DNA of 64,000 nucleotides. Source: Shewanella litoralis (lineage in GTDB: Bacteria; Pseudomonadota; Gammaproteobacteria; Enterobacterales; Shewanellaceae). Position 1 is the stretch's first letter. Each line of letters starts with the position of its first letter. The translations under genes and the position numbers were made by a program. The notes below the pieces were generated by a model. That model had not been told where the DNA came from and searched no databases. It worked only from the letters and a program-made list of their open reading frames with translations. This document shows positions 55,071 to 63,599 of the stretch, piece after piece. The DNA lies in the NCBI RefSeq assembly GCF_009828585.1, contig NZ_WSRZ01000005.1, forward strand, positions 124,001 to 188,000, given 5' to 3'.

Positions 55071-56084
55071 TTGGCTAGATTTTCAGGATTAGATAAAGAC
55101 ACCGGTCATAAAGCACGCGGTAAAACTGGCGTGTTGATCATGAATCTAGGCACGCCAGATGCACCAACCGCATCAGCAGTACGCATTTATTTAGCGGAGT
55201 TTTTGTCAGATCCACGAGTGGTTGAAATTCCAAAGTTAGTGTGGATGTTAATTCTCCATGGCATTATTTTACGTATTCGCCCAGCCAAATCTGCAGCGTT
55301 ATATCAACAAGTGTGGACTGAAGCAGGCTCACCATTGCTTGATATCAGCCAACGTCAACAAACCAAATTAGCAAACCAGCTGCAGGCAGAAGGGCATGAT
55401 GTGAGTGTGCATTTAGCCATGCGTTATGGTTCACCGTCTGTGGCGACCACTTTGCAAACTATGCACAAGCAAGGTATTGATAATCTTGTGGTACTGCCTT
55501 TGTATCCGCAATACGCAGCCCCAACAACCGGCTCCGCTTTTGATGCTCTAGCCAAAGAGATGATGAAGTGGCGTTATTTACCCGCGCTTCATTTCATTAA
55601 TACTTATCATGATAACCCCGACTTTATCGATGCGATTGCCGCTTCAATTCAAAAAGACTTTGAATTAAATGGCAAGCCGCAAAAATTAGTGATGTCGTAC
55701 CATGGAATGCCAGAACGTAACTTGCATCTTGGCGACCCATATTATTGCTTCTGCATGAAAACCACGCGTTTAGTTGTCGAAAAGCTTGGCTTAAGTGAAG
55801 ATGAATATGTGGCTACCTTCCAATCACGTTTTGGTAAAGCTAAATGGCTACAACCCTATACAGATATGACCATCGGCAGCCTGCCAGAAAAAGGCATTAC
55901 CGATATTGCGGTAATTTGTCCTGCGTTTAGTGCTGATTGTTTAGAAACACTAGAAGAGATTAAAGGCGAGAACCGTCATGTCTTTGAAGATGCTGGTGGC
56001 AAAACCTTCCGTTACATCGAATGCTTAAATGACAATGATGACCATATCAATATGATGGCCAATCTGGTTAAACCTTTCATTTAG
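55071..56084 (+). CDS. hemH: Ferrochelatase
   Basis: Inserts Fe(2+) into protoporphyrin IX, the last step of heme synthesis; 337 aa. The start is TTG with GGAGAAG upstream (MARFSGLDKD). Family motifs are VLIMNLGTPDAP, the LVMSYHGMPERN histidine site, TFQSRFGKAKWLQPYTD and the CPAFSADCLETLEEI signature with a catalytic Glu. It is a single gene with a CTAG-module array at its 3' end and no classical terminator. Confidence 0.96.
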   Translation: MARFSGLDKDTGHKARGKTGVLIMNLGTPDAPTASAVRIYLAEFLSDPRVVEIPKLVWMLILHGIILRIRPAKSAALYQQVWTEAGSPLLDISQRQQTKLANQLQAEGHDVSVHLAMRYGSPSVATTLQTMHKQGIDNLVVLPLYPQYAAPTTGSAFDALAKEMMKWRYLPALHFINTYHDNPDFIDAIAASIQKDFELNGKPQKLVMSYHGMPERNLHLGDPYYCFCMKTTRLVVEKLGLSEDEYVATFQSRFGKAKWLQPYTDMTIGSLPEKGITDIAVICPAFSADCLETLEEIKGENRHVFEDAGGKTFRYIECLNDNDDHINMMANLVKPFI

Positions 56085-56385
56085 GTCCTAGGAACTCGCA
56101 AGCTCACCAGAGGGCGGACTACGTCCAGCTAGGGCGCTTCGCTTCTAGGGCGTGACTTCGTCACTGCTAGGGTCGCTACGCTGCTAGGGTGTGACTTCGT
56201 CACTGCTAGGGTCGCTTCGCTTCTAGGGCGTGACTTCGTCACTGCTAGGGTCGCTACGCTGCTAGGGTGTGACTTCGTCACTGCTAGAACAGCTACGCTG
56301 CTAAGATCCTAGGCCGCGACGCGGCTGGTCTGTTGATTTTATAGAATCTAGCCGCGTAGCGTCCTAGCAGCGCAGCGCTCTAGGC
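56085..56385. repeat. CTAG-module array R3: four 39-bp units plus unique palindromes
   Basis: GTGACTTCGTCAC starts at 56151, 56190, 56229 and 56268 (39-base period), alternating GTCGCTACGCTGCTAG and GTCGCTTCGCTTCTAG. Flanking modules are GGACTACGTCC, the perfect GCCGCGACGCGGC, and AGCGCAGCGCT. It begins immediately after the hemH stop. Confidence 0.88.
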
Positions 56386-56474
56386 TGTTGCGTACCCAGG
56401 CTTTTCGCTTTATCTCCTCGCCTCAGCTTTTACGATTTGTTAAACTCACACTTCGGTTATCAAAAACAACGATT

Positions 56475-56804
56475 ATGAGAATAGATCCAAATATTTCGCT
56501 GGTATACAGCACAGACAAAGGGCGCATCGACGAACCTAAAGCTCAGGCAGAAGTGCCAAGTGGCGATGGTATTGTTCGTATTCACAAAGACACTAAAGGC
56601 CGAAAAGGTAAGGGCGTCAGTGTCATTAAAGGCCTTGCTCTAGACGAAAAAGCGTTAAAAGAATTAGCACAAAAACTCAAGAAACAATGCGGGTGTGGTG
56701 GTACAGTGAAAGACTTCAACATTGAAGTACAAACCGACAATCGCGAACTGGTAAAATCCATATTAGAGAAATTGAATTTCACCGTGAAATTAGCGGGTGG
56801 ATAA
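56475..56804 (+). CDS. yciH: SUI1/eIF1-like translation factor YciH
   Basis: A 109-aa protein of the SUI1 fold, related to eukaryotic eIF1 and thought to affect start-codon fidelity. The ATG at 56475 is chosen because homology begins there (SLVYSTDKGRIDEPKA). An upstream frame extends into the repeat array and lacks similarity. Motifs are GRKGKGVSVIKGL and KKQCGCGGTVKD. There is no clear ribosome-binding site. It is followed by yqgE after 28 bases. Confidence 0.92.
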   Translation: MRIDPNISLVYSTDKGRIDEPKAQAEVPSGDGIVRIHKDTKGRKGKGVSVIKGLALDEKALKELAQKLKKQCGCGGTVKDFNIEVQTDNRELVKSILEKLNFTVKLAGG

Positions 56805-56832
56805 ACGCTAACAGCACGATTTGGGAGAGCAT

Positions 56833-57393
56833 ATGGATAGCTTAAAAGATCACTTTTTAATTGCGATGCCGTCATTAGATGACACATTTTTTGAACGTTC
56901 AGTGATTTACATTTGCGAACACGACGACAAAGGTGCGATGGGCATCATGGTCAATCGCCCTATTGGTGTTGATGTTGAAGAGTTACTCGACCAAATGGAG
57001 CTTCATCCTTCTGCAGAGCATATGTTTGCCATTAATGAAGAAGTCTTAGTGGGTGGACCGGTTTCTCCCGATCGCGGTTTTGTATTACACACGCCACAAA
57101 AAAATTGGATTAATAGCGTTGAAATCAGTGAGTACTCAATGCTGACATCTTCTCGCGACATTCTCAGCTCAATTGCCACGGGCAAATCTCCTGACAACTT
57201 TCTTATTGCCCTGGGTTATGCCGGCTGGGGGAAAAATCAATTAGAACAAGAGTTAGCAGATAATACCTGGCTAACCATTAAAGCCTCTCCTGAGTTACTG
57301 TTTAATGTAGACCATGATCAGCTGTGGCAAAATGCGACTCAAACATTGGGCTTCGATTTCTGGCAAATGTCGAGTCAAGTTGGCCATGCTTAA
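56833..57393 (+). CDS. yqgE: YqgE/AlgH family protein (UPF0301)
   Basis: A 186-aa cytoplasmic protein; AlgH in Pseudomonas was first linked to alginate regulation, but the molecular role is unclear. The start at 56833 ([15 protein letters not shown]) follows GGGAGAG. Family motifs are [24 protein letters not shown] and [13 protein letters not shown]. It precedes ruvX, as in most gammaproteobacteria. Confidence 0.94.
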   Translation: MDSLKDHFLIAMPSLDDTFFERSVIYICEHDDKGAMGIMVNRPIGVDVEELLDQMELHPSAEHMFAINEEVLVGGPVSPDRGFVLHTPQKNWINSVEISEYSMLTSSRDILSSIATGKSPDNFLIALGYAGWGKNQLEQELADNTWLTIKASPELLFNVDHDQLWQNATQTLGFDFWQMSSQVGHA

Positions 57394-57397
57394 TAAT

Positions 57398-57465
57398 AGT
57401 ATCGCTACGCTGCTAGAACCTAGAACCTAGAATCTAATAGTGGCGAGCTTGCGAGTTCCTAAAAC
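57398..57465. repeat. CTAG-module array R4 (short) between yqgE and ruvX
   Basis: It contains ATCGCTACGCTG, two CTAGAAC heptamers, CTAGAAT and GGCGAGCTTGCGAGTTCCT, the same modules as the larger arrays, in only 68 bases. It separates two genes that normally lie close together. Confidence 0.85.
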
Positions 57466-57485
57466 GAGTAAATAAAGAGAAATAC

Positions 57486-57905
57486 ATGCACCCACAAACG
57501 GTTTTAGGCTTTGACTATGGCACCAAAAGTATTGGTGTCGCAATTGGCCAAGCCATTACGGCAAGTGCAACGCCATTGTTGTCGATAAAAGCGGTTGACG
57601 GTATCCCGAATTGGGATGATATCGAAAAACTACTAAAAGAATGGCAACCAGATCTGGTCGTGGTAGGCCTACCATTAAACATGGATGGCACAGAACAAGA
57701 AATGACCCAACGAGCACGAAAATTTGCCAACCGAATCAATGGTCGCTTTGGAGTGAAAATTGCCACTCAAGATGAACGTCTTACAACCGCAGATGCTAAA
57801 GCGAGATTATTTGAACTAGGCGGATTTAAAGCGCTAACAAAAGGCCAGGTTGACGCTGTTTCAGCCGTATTGATCATCGAAAGTTACTTTGAAAACCAAT
57901 ATTAA
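57486..57905 (+). CDS. ruvX: Putative pre-16S rRNA nuclease YqgF/RuvX
   Basis: A 139-aa RNase H-fold nuclease implicated in maturation of the 16S rRNA 5' end. Catalytic acidic residues lie in [33 protein letters not shown] and DERLTTADA. Its length matches E. coli (138). The next gene is 950 bases away across repeats. Confidence 0.94.
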   Translation: MHPQTVLGFDYGTKSIGVAIGQAITASATPLLSIKAVDGIPNWDDIEKLLKEWQPDLVVVGLPLNMDGTEQEMTQRARKFANRINGRFGVKIATQDERLTTADAKARLFELGGFKALTKGQVDAVSAVLIIESYFENQY

Positions 57906-57941
57906 TTTCAATACTAGATCGCTACTAGGGCTGTTAGAGTA

Positions 57942-58400
57942 TTCAAACACCGCCCACTACTCCGTCTTATTCCGGCAATGCTTTTGAGCCGGAATCCAGG
58001 TGTTAGCTCTTATGTGTTAAATCTTAAAATCTAAAACCCTAAAGATAAGTCAACAGCAACACCTGGATCCCCGATAAAAGCATTCGAGGATGACGGGCGG
58101 TGAGCAACACCTGGACCCCCGATAAAAGCATTCGAGTATGGCGTGTGGGTAGAGTGGCAACCATGACTACATGATTTCAAACACCGCCCACTATTCCGTC
58201 GTTCCGGCAATGCTTATGAGCCGGAATCCAGGTGTTAGTCCTTACGTGTTAAATCTTAAAATCTAAGACCTAAAATCGAAAATCTAAGTCAACAGAAACA
58301 CCTGGATCCCCGATACAAGCACTCGAGGATGACATGCTGTTTGAGTAACTCTATGGCCCAATACAAGCATTTGAGTATGGCGTGTGGTTTGAGCAACACT
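57942..58400. repeat. Tandem duplication of a ~234-bp inverted-repeat unit
   Basis: Two copies start with TTCAAACACCGCCCACTA at 57942 and 58176. Each contains a TTCCGGCAATGCTT/GAGCCGGAA hairpin and ATCCAGGTGTTAG on one arm, and AACACCTGGATCCCCGATA with TCGAGGATGAC on the other. The whole unit can therefore fold back on itself. The copies have diverged by scattered substitutions. The hairpin core also recurs in the 132-bp array at 62735. Confidence 0.8.
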
Positions 58401-58433
58401 CCTAGCACCCAGCACTTTTTCACTTACCAATTC

Positions 58434-58605
58434 GCACCAAAGTAGTGCAAGAACTATTCATCGTTGCACAATTCTCCGTCTTCACACCCAATCACCACTT
58501 TTACATTATCGGTTTTCACCTTTTTAATATCCCTTTTATATCAGTAGCTAACATCTGATTGAACCATTTGGGTGCAATGTTTTAAGGCTTGGCACATATC
58601 CTGAA
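58434..58605 (+). promoter_or_regulatory. Possible NtrC/sigma-54 control region of the glucosylglycerate operon
   Basis: GCAC-N7-GTGC at 58434-58448 fits the NtrC dyad consensus exactly. GAAC-CATTTGG-GTGC at 58561-58575 fits at 7 of 8 positions. A further half site GTTGCAC lies near 58463. TTGGCAC at 58589-58595 matches the sigma-54 -24 element, but the -12 element reads CTGA instead of TTGC. A TATAAA at 58614-58619 could serve sigma-70 instead. It lies about 250 bases before the first operon gene. Confidence 0.45.
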
Positions 58606-58858
58606 TCCTTCACTATAAAGGTAATGACAGACAATCAAAGCAAAGTGACGAGCGACAAAAGATTAACGATAGTGACTAAATAGTGAATAAACAGCGATTA
58701 AAGCGCGTTAAACCGGTTATTAATGGTTTTGAAGGTTAACGAGGTTAGCTGCAAAGCGAATGAGCTTCTAAGCTTACCTTTCTAGCCACCTGGCATCGCT
58801 CGCTAACGCTTTTATAGCTTTGCTCACTCAGCACTCAATGATGATAAAGGGACATGAT

Positions 58859-59716
58859 ATGACAACTAAACCACTCATTTTCACTGATATTGACGGAACA
58901 TTACTCGACCACTTCGATTACAGTTTTAATCATGCCATTGAGGTTATCGAAGCACTTAACGAACGTCATATTCCCATTATTGCCAATACCAGTAAAACCT
59001 TTGCCGAAATGGAAAAATTACAGCAAACCATTGGGATTAACTCACCGTTTATTTCAGAAAATGGTGCAGCTGTTTATATTCCTATTGGTTATTTCAATGA
59101 GCAACCTCAGGACACATTTGAGCAAGGTTATTACTGGATTAAAGAGTTTTGCCCACCGCGCGAACATTGGCTTAAGTTACTCGCTCAACAAGCAGTTGAG
59201 TTTGAAGATGAGTATGTTGGTTTTTCATCATTTAGTGTTGAAGAGCTATGTGAGGTCACAGATTTAGCGCCCGATAAGGCGCGTCTAGCATTGGTTCGAC
59301 ACTATTCGGAGCCATTATTGTGGCAAGGCGATGAAGCGCGTAAACAAGAATTTATTAAACACATGACATCTTTAGGTGCGCATATGCTCCAAGGTGGACG
59401 CTTTTTACACGTAGGCGGTGAAAGCGATAAGGGCAAAGCCATGAACTGGCTTGCTCAAATATATGCCAAACAATACCAAAGCGAGGTAACCACAATCGCC
59501 TTAGGTGACAGTGGTAACGACAGTGCCATGTTAGAGGCCGCTGATATCGCGATTCAAATCAAATCACCAACCCATGACTTCCCGGTGTTGAGTAAAAAAC
59601 ACACCATAAAAAGCCAGGAATGCGGCCCCAAAGGTTGGGCTGAATGTATTACCGCAACGTTACTAACATCGACACTGGCAACTCCCTCAACATCAATGTC
59701 TTTAGGAGGCGTTTAA
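58859..59716 (+). CDS. HAD-family mannosyl/glucosyl-3-phosphoglycerate phosphatase
   Basis: A 285-aa HAD-IIB phosphatase of the mannosyl-3-phosphoglycerate phosphatase type. It would dephosphorylate glucosyl-3-phosphoglycerate to glucosylglycerate. The ATG at 58859 (MTTKPLIFTDIDG) follows AAAGGGA; longer frames were rejected. Motif I is FTDIDGTLLD (D10 and D12), motif II NTSKTF near T44, motif III the lysine in SDKGKAMNWL, and motif IV ALGDSGNDSAML. It is first of a three-gene operon, one base before the synthase start. Sugar specificity (glucose or mannose) is inferred from the third gene. Confidence 0.8.
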   Translation: MTTKPLIFTDIDGTLLDHFDYSFNHAIEVIEALNERHIPIIANTSKTFAEMEKLQQTIGINSPFISENGAAVYIPIGYFNEQPQDTFEQGYYWIKEFCPPREHWLKLLAQQAVEFEDEYVGFSSFSVEELCEVTDLAPDKARLALVRHYSEPLLWQGDEARKQEFIKHMTSLGAHMLQGGRFLHVGGESDKGKAMNWLAQIYAKQYQSEVTTIALGDSGNDSAMLEAADIAIQIKSPTHDFPVLSKKHTIKSQECGPKGWAECITATLLTSTLATPSTSMSLGGV

Positions 59717-59717
59717 C

Positions 59718-60938
59718 ATGGCTGATTTTTATCAAAATGGCATTGTCACCACAATGCATAACTTAACCCGCCGCACTCACGAAGAACTCGAGCAAGACTT
59801 ACTAAAGTTTGCAAAAACGCGTCCACTAGGGCTTATTTTACCGTCATTATTTTCAGAGTTAGAAGGCGACGCATTAAAAGGCATTGTGGCCAATCTTAAA
59901 GATGTGCCGTATTTGTCCGAAATTGTGATTGGCTTAGATCGTGCCGATGAAGCGCAATATAAACATGCGCTGAGTTTTTTTGGTGAATTACCGCAACATC
60001 ACCGTATTTTATGGAACGATGGTCCGCGTCTTCAAGCGCTAGATGCTAAATTACAAAAGCTTGGATTAGCCCCAACCGAATTGGGTAAAGGCCGCAATGT
60101 ATGGTATTGCATGGGTTATATTTTAGCGTCTGGTAAATCTGAATCTGTCGCCTTGCACGACTGTGATATCGTCACCTACGAAAAGTCATTATTAGCAAGG
60201 TTACTCTACCCGGTAGCCAACCCACAGTTTAACTATGCATTTAGTAAAGGCTATTACGCCAGATTATCCGACGGCAAAATTAACGGCCGAGTCTCTCGCT
60301 TATTAGTTACTCCGCTTATTAAGGCACTTAAAAAAGTGGTCGGTTACAACGAGTATTTAGAATACATGGACAGTTTTCGGTATCCGCTCGCAGGAGAGTT
60401 CTCTTTTAGACGCGATGTGCTGACCGATTTACGCATTCCGAGTGATTGGGGCTTAGAAATTGGCGTATTATCTGAAATGCAGCGTAACTATGCCCATAAT
60501 CGTATTTGTCAGGTCGATATTGCCGACAATTATGATCACAAACATCAAGACTTATCACTCGACAACGAAGAGGCGGGGTTATCTAAAATGTCGATTGATA
60601 TTACCAAAGCGTTTTTCCGTAAATTAGCAACCCAGGGGGAAACATTTAGTACAGAATCATTTCGCACATTAAAAGCCACTTACTATCGTGTCGCCCTTGA
60701 TTATGTTGAAACCTATCATAATGATGCGTTAATGAACGGCTTAACCACAGATATTCACTTAGAAGAAAAAGCCGTTGAAATGTTTGCGCAAAATATTGTT
60801 ACCGCAGGGCAACGCTTTTTAGATAACCCTATGGAAACCCCATTCATGCCAACCTGGAGCCGAGTAGTGAGTGCCATGCCAGATGTACTTGAACAGCTTA
60901 AGGCCGCTGTTGAAGCAGATAATGCCGAGTTTAGCTAA
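59718..60938 (+). CDS. Glucosyl-3-phosphoglycerate synthase-like glycosyltransferase (GT81 type)
   Basis: A 406-aa GT-A-fold glycosyltransferase expected to transfer glucose (or mannose) from a nucleotide sugar to 3-phosphoglycerate. The metal-binding DxD is D148-C-D150 in ALHDCDIVTYEKS. The GKGRNVWYCMGYILASG and SFRYPLAGEFSFRRD blocks fit the GpgS/MpgS family. AGGAGGC is upstream. It lies between the phosphatase and the phosphorylase, a logical order for synthesis followed by turnover of a compatible solute. Confidence 0.82.
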   Translation: MADFYQNGIVTTMHNLTRRTHEELEQDLLKFAKTRPLGLILPSLFSELEGDALKGIVANLKDVPYLSEIVIGLDRADEAQYKHALSFFGELPQHHRILWNDGPRLQALDAKLQKLGLAPTELGKGRNVWYCMGYILASGKSESVALHDCDIVTYEKSLLARLLYPVANPQFNYAFSKGYYARLSDGKINGRVSRLLVTPLIKALKKVVGYNEYLEYMDSFRYPLAGEFSFRRDVLTDLRIPSDWGLEIGVLSEMQRNYAHNRICQVDIADNYDHKHQDLSLDNEEAGLSKMSIDITKAFFRKLATQGETFSTESFRTLKATYYRVALDYVETYHNDALMNGLTTDIHLEEKAVEMFAQNIVTAGQRFLDNPMETPFMPTWSRVVSAMPDVLEQLKAAVEADNAEFS

Positions 60939-60947
60939 GGAGTTCTT

Positions 60948-62690
60948 ATGTCAGTAATGGATGGGCTACAGCAAAAACTGCAACATCAACTTGAGTGTAT
61001 CTATAAAGACATTGATCTCGACATACCGATTGTCAGCTTGGCACAAAAACTCATAGCGATCATGCGTATTACCGAGTTTAGCCAGGTACCAGAACCTTTT
61101 GCCAATCACTGGTCTGAAAAAGACACCATCATGATCACGTACGGTGATAGTGTTTTGCAGCAAGGTGAGCGGCCACTGACTACATTGTCACAATTTATCG
61201 ACAGTTATGTTAGTTGTATCAATGGCGTGCATATTTTGCCATTTTTCCCCTACAGCTCAGACGATGGCTTTGCCGTTATTGACTACTCTAGTGTCAACGA
61301 GAGTTTAGGAGACTGGGCTGATATCAGTGCTATCGCAAGTAAACGTCGGTTAATGTCAGACTTAGTCATTAATCACTGCTCAAGCCGAAGCTTGTGGTTT
61401 GATAACTTCTGCAAAGGTGATGGCCCTGGTCATGATTACTTTTTTACCGCACAACCAAACGATGATTTATCTGATGTTGTTAGGCCGCGCACATCGGCAC
61501 TGCTAAGACCTACAGAAACACCTAGCGGAACACAATATGTGTGGTCTACCTTTAGCCACGATCAAGTCGACTTCGACTTTAGAAACCCACAAGTCTTAAT
61601 CGAATTTGTGACAATTATTCGTCAATATCTGGATGCGGGTGTCAGTATCTTTAGGCTAGATGCAGTCGCATTTTTATGGAAAGTGGTAGGAACTAAATCA
61701 ATCAATTTGCCGCAAACGCACGAGGTCATTCGTTTATTGCGCACCCTTATTGAACATGCACAAAACGATGCAATGATCATTACCGAAACCAATATCCCTA
61801 ACACACAAAATCTAACGTACTTTGGCAATGCCAACGAAGCCCACTGTATTTATAATTTTTCACTGCCTCCCTTGCTCATTAACACCTTAATCACTGGCAG
61901 TTGTTTATATTTAAAGCGCTGGCTCATGAGTATGCCGCCAGCCCAAGATGGCACCACATACTTTAACTTTATCGCATCGCATGATGGTATCGGTTTGCGC
62001 CCAGTCGAAGGCTTATTAGATGACGATGAAATTGAAACGCTCGTCGACACTATGAAGCAATTTGGCGGCCAAATATCGGCACGAACCACCGAAACAGGCG
62101 CCCAAAAACCGTACGAAATGAACATCGCGCTTTACGATGCCCTAAAAGGCACCACAAAAGGTAAGGATACTTGGGGTATGCAACGCTTTATGTGTGCTCA
62201 TAGCATCATGCTAGCGCTAGAAGGCATTCCTGGAATATACATACACAGCTTACTGGGTACACGTAATGATTATGAAAAGCTAGCCAATACCTCGCACAAC
62301 CGAGCCATCAACCGTCATCGTTGGGAGCTAGACAATTTAAAGCAGCAGTTAAGTGATGCTCAAAGTACTCACAGCCAGGTATTGTCTGCAATGACAAAGC
62401 TTATCAATATACGCACACAACAAATTGCATTTCACCCCAATGCCACGCAATTTACCTTACACCTAGGCCTGCAACTATTTGGTTTTTGGCGTCAAAGTCG
62501 TAACCGTAAACAAAGTATTTTTTGCATCAGTAACGTCTCAGACCAAGTGACTGATTTACCCATCAATGAGCTCAATCTAGTGATTTCAGAATACTGGATT
62601 GATTTACTCACCGGGATCCAAATCGAAGACATCACCAAAACAATACAACTGCAACCATACCAAACCGTATGGATCAGTAATAAAGGATAG
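60948..62690 (+). CDS. GH13_18 phosphorylase, probable glucosylglycerate phosphorylase
   Basis: A 580-aa sucrose-phosphorylase-family enzyme. The conserved site has nucleophile D238 in [11 protein letters not shown], acid/base E280 in ITETNIPN, and D346 in [10 protein letters not shown]. Related GH13_18 enzymes include sucrose phosphorylase and glucosylglycerate phosphorylase. Position next to the synthase and phosphatase favours the latter, releasing glucose-1-phosphate and glycerate from stored solute. It has a cytoplasmic sequence without a signal peptide and follows the synthase after 9 bases. Sucrose remains an alternative substrate. Confidence 0.8.
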   Translation: MSVMDGLQQKLQHQLECIYKDIDLDIPIVSLAQKLIAIMRITEFSQVPEPFANHWSEKDTIMITYGDSVLQQGERPLTTLSQFIDSYVSCINGVHILPFFPYSSDDGFAVIDYSSVNESLGDWADISAIASKRRLMSDLVINHCSSRSLWFDNFCKGDGPGHDYFFTAQPNDDLSDVVRPRTSALLRPTETPSGTQYVWSTFSHDQVDFDFRNPQVLIEFVTIIRQYLDAGVSIFRLDAVAFLWKVVGTKSINLPQTHEVIRLLRTLIEHAQNDAMIITETNIPNTQNLTYFGNANEAHCIYNFSLPPLLINTLITGSCLYLKRWLMSMPPAQDGTTYFNFIASHDGIGLRPVEGLLDDDEIETLVDTMKQFGGQISARTTETGAQKPYEMNIALYDALKGTTKGKDTWGMQRFMCAHSIMLALEGIPGIYIHSLLGTRNDYEKLANTSHNRAINRHRWELDNLKQQLSDAQSTHSQVLSAMTKLINIRTQQIAFHPNATQFTLHLGLQLFGFWRQSRNRKQSIFCISNVSDQVTDLPINELNLVISEYWIDLLTGIQIEDITKTIQLQPYQTVWISNKG

Positions 62691-62734
62691 GAGATAGGGC
62701 GTGACTTCGTCACTTGTAGGACGCTACGCTGCTA
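62691..62734. repeat. CTAG-module array R5 (short) after the phosphorylase gene
   Basis: GGGCGTGACTTCGTCAC and GGACGCTACGCTGCTAG follow directly on the stop codon and lead into the 132-bp tandem array. Confidence 0.85.
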
Positions 62735-63380
62735 GATCACGTCGTTCCGGTAATGCTGTTGAGCCGGAATCCAGGTGTTTCAGTAGATTTTAAAAGCGAT
62801 TACGGAGTACAGAACGCTTATCTTACGGGGTTTAGGCTCCTTCGCTGCTAAGGCGCTACGCTGCTAGATCACGTCGTTCCGGTAATGCTGTTGAGCCGGA
62901 ACCCAGGTGTTTCAGTAGATTTTAAAAGCGATTACGGAGTAGAGAACGCTTATCTTACGGGTTTTAGGCCCCTTCGGTGCTAAGGCGCTACGCTGCTAGA
63001 TCACGTCGTTCCGGTAATGCTGTTGAGCCGGAACCCAGGTGTTCCGGTAGATTTTAAAAGCGATTACGGAGTACAGAACGCTTATCTTACGGGTTTTAGG
63101 CCCCTTCGGTGCTAAGGCGCTACGCTGCTAGATCACGTCGTTCCGGTAATGCTTTTGAGCCGGAACCCAGGTGTTCCGGTAGATTTTAAAAGCGATTACG
63201 GAGTAGAGAACGCTTATCTTACGGATTTTAGGCCCCTTCGGTGCTAAGGCGCTACGCTGCTAGAACACGTCGTTCCGGTAATGCTTTTGAGCCGGAACCC
63301 AGGTGTTTCAGTAGATTTTAAAGGCGATTACGGGGGTACAGAACGCTTATCTTACGGGGTTTAGGAGGCGCTACGCTGCT
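62735..63380. repeat. Five 132-bp tandem repeats
   Basis: Units begin at 62735, 62867, 62999, 63131 and 63263 (exactly 132 bases apart); the last is shortened by about 14 bases. Each has a TTCCGGTAATGCT/GAGCCGGAA hairpin, CCAGGTGTT, AGATTTTAAAAGCGATTACGG, GAACGCTTATCTTACGG and a CTAG module (GGCGCTACGCTGCTAG). The differences between units are single substitutions, so amplification is recent. No ORF spans the array. Confidence 0.93.
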
Positions 63381-63510
63381 AGAACCTAGACCTAGAATCC
63401 GTCCCGGTAACGCTTACAAAGCCGGGGTAAAAGCAGTCGAGGACGGTGCCTAGAACCTAAAAGGACTCTGACGAGCTTGCGAGTTCCAAGAACCTAGTCC
63501 TTATAACCTA
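63381..63510. repeat. CTAG-module array R6 and repeat remnants
   Basis: CTAGAACCTAGACCTAGAA leads to a diverged copy of the hairpin core (GTCCCGGTAACGCTTACAAAG), a GCAGTCGAGGACGG fragment as in 57942-58400, then GACGAGCTTGCGAGTTCC and further ACCTA repeats. Confidence 0.75.
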
Positions 63511-63599
63511 TAACCTACATTTATAAATTCTAGTTAACTTGACAACATCTTTGCGCTCTATAAGCTTATATGCATTAACATATTGTTTTGGAGTCTGTA

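Noticed and set aside
56388-56474. N-terminal extension of yciH into the repeat array
   Set aside because: The extra 29 residues come from array-flanking DNA and are absent from YciH proteins.
58890-59267. 125-codon frame +1 ORF inside the phosphatase gene
   Set aside because: Overlaps HAD motifs in the main frame; no start signal.
61850-62125. Minus-strand ORF in the phosphorylase gene
   Set aside because: Antisense shadow; the plus-strand frame carries the GH13 catalytic residues.
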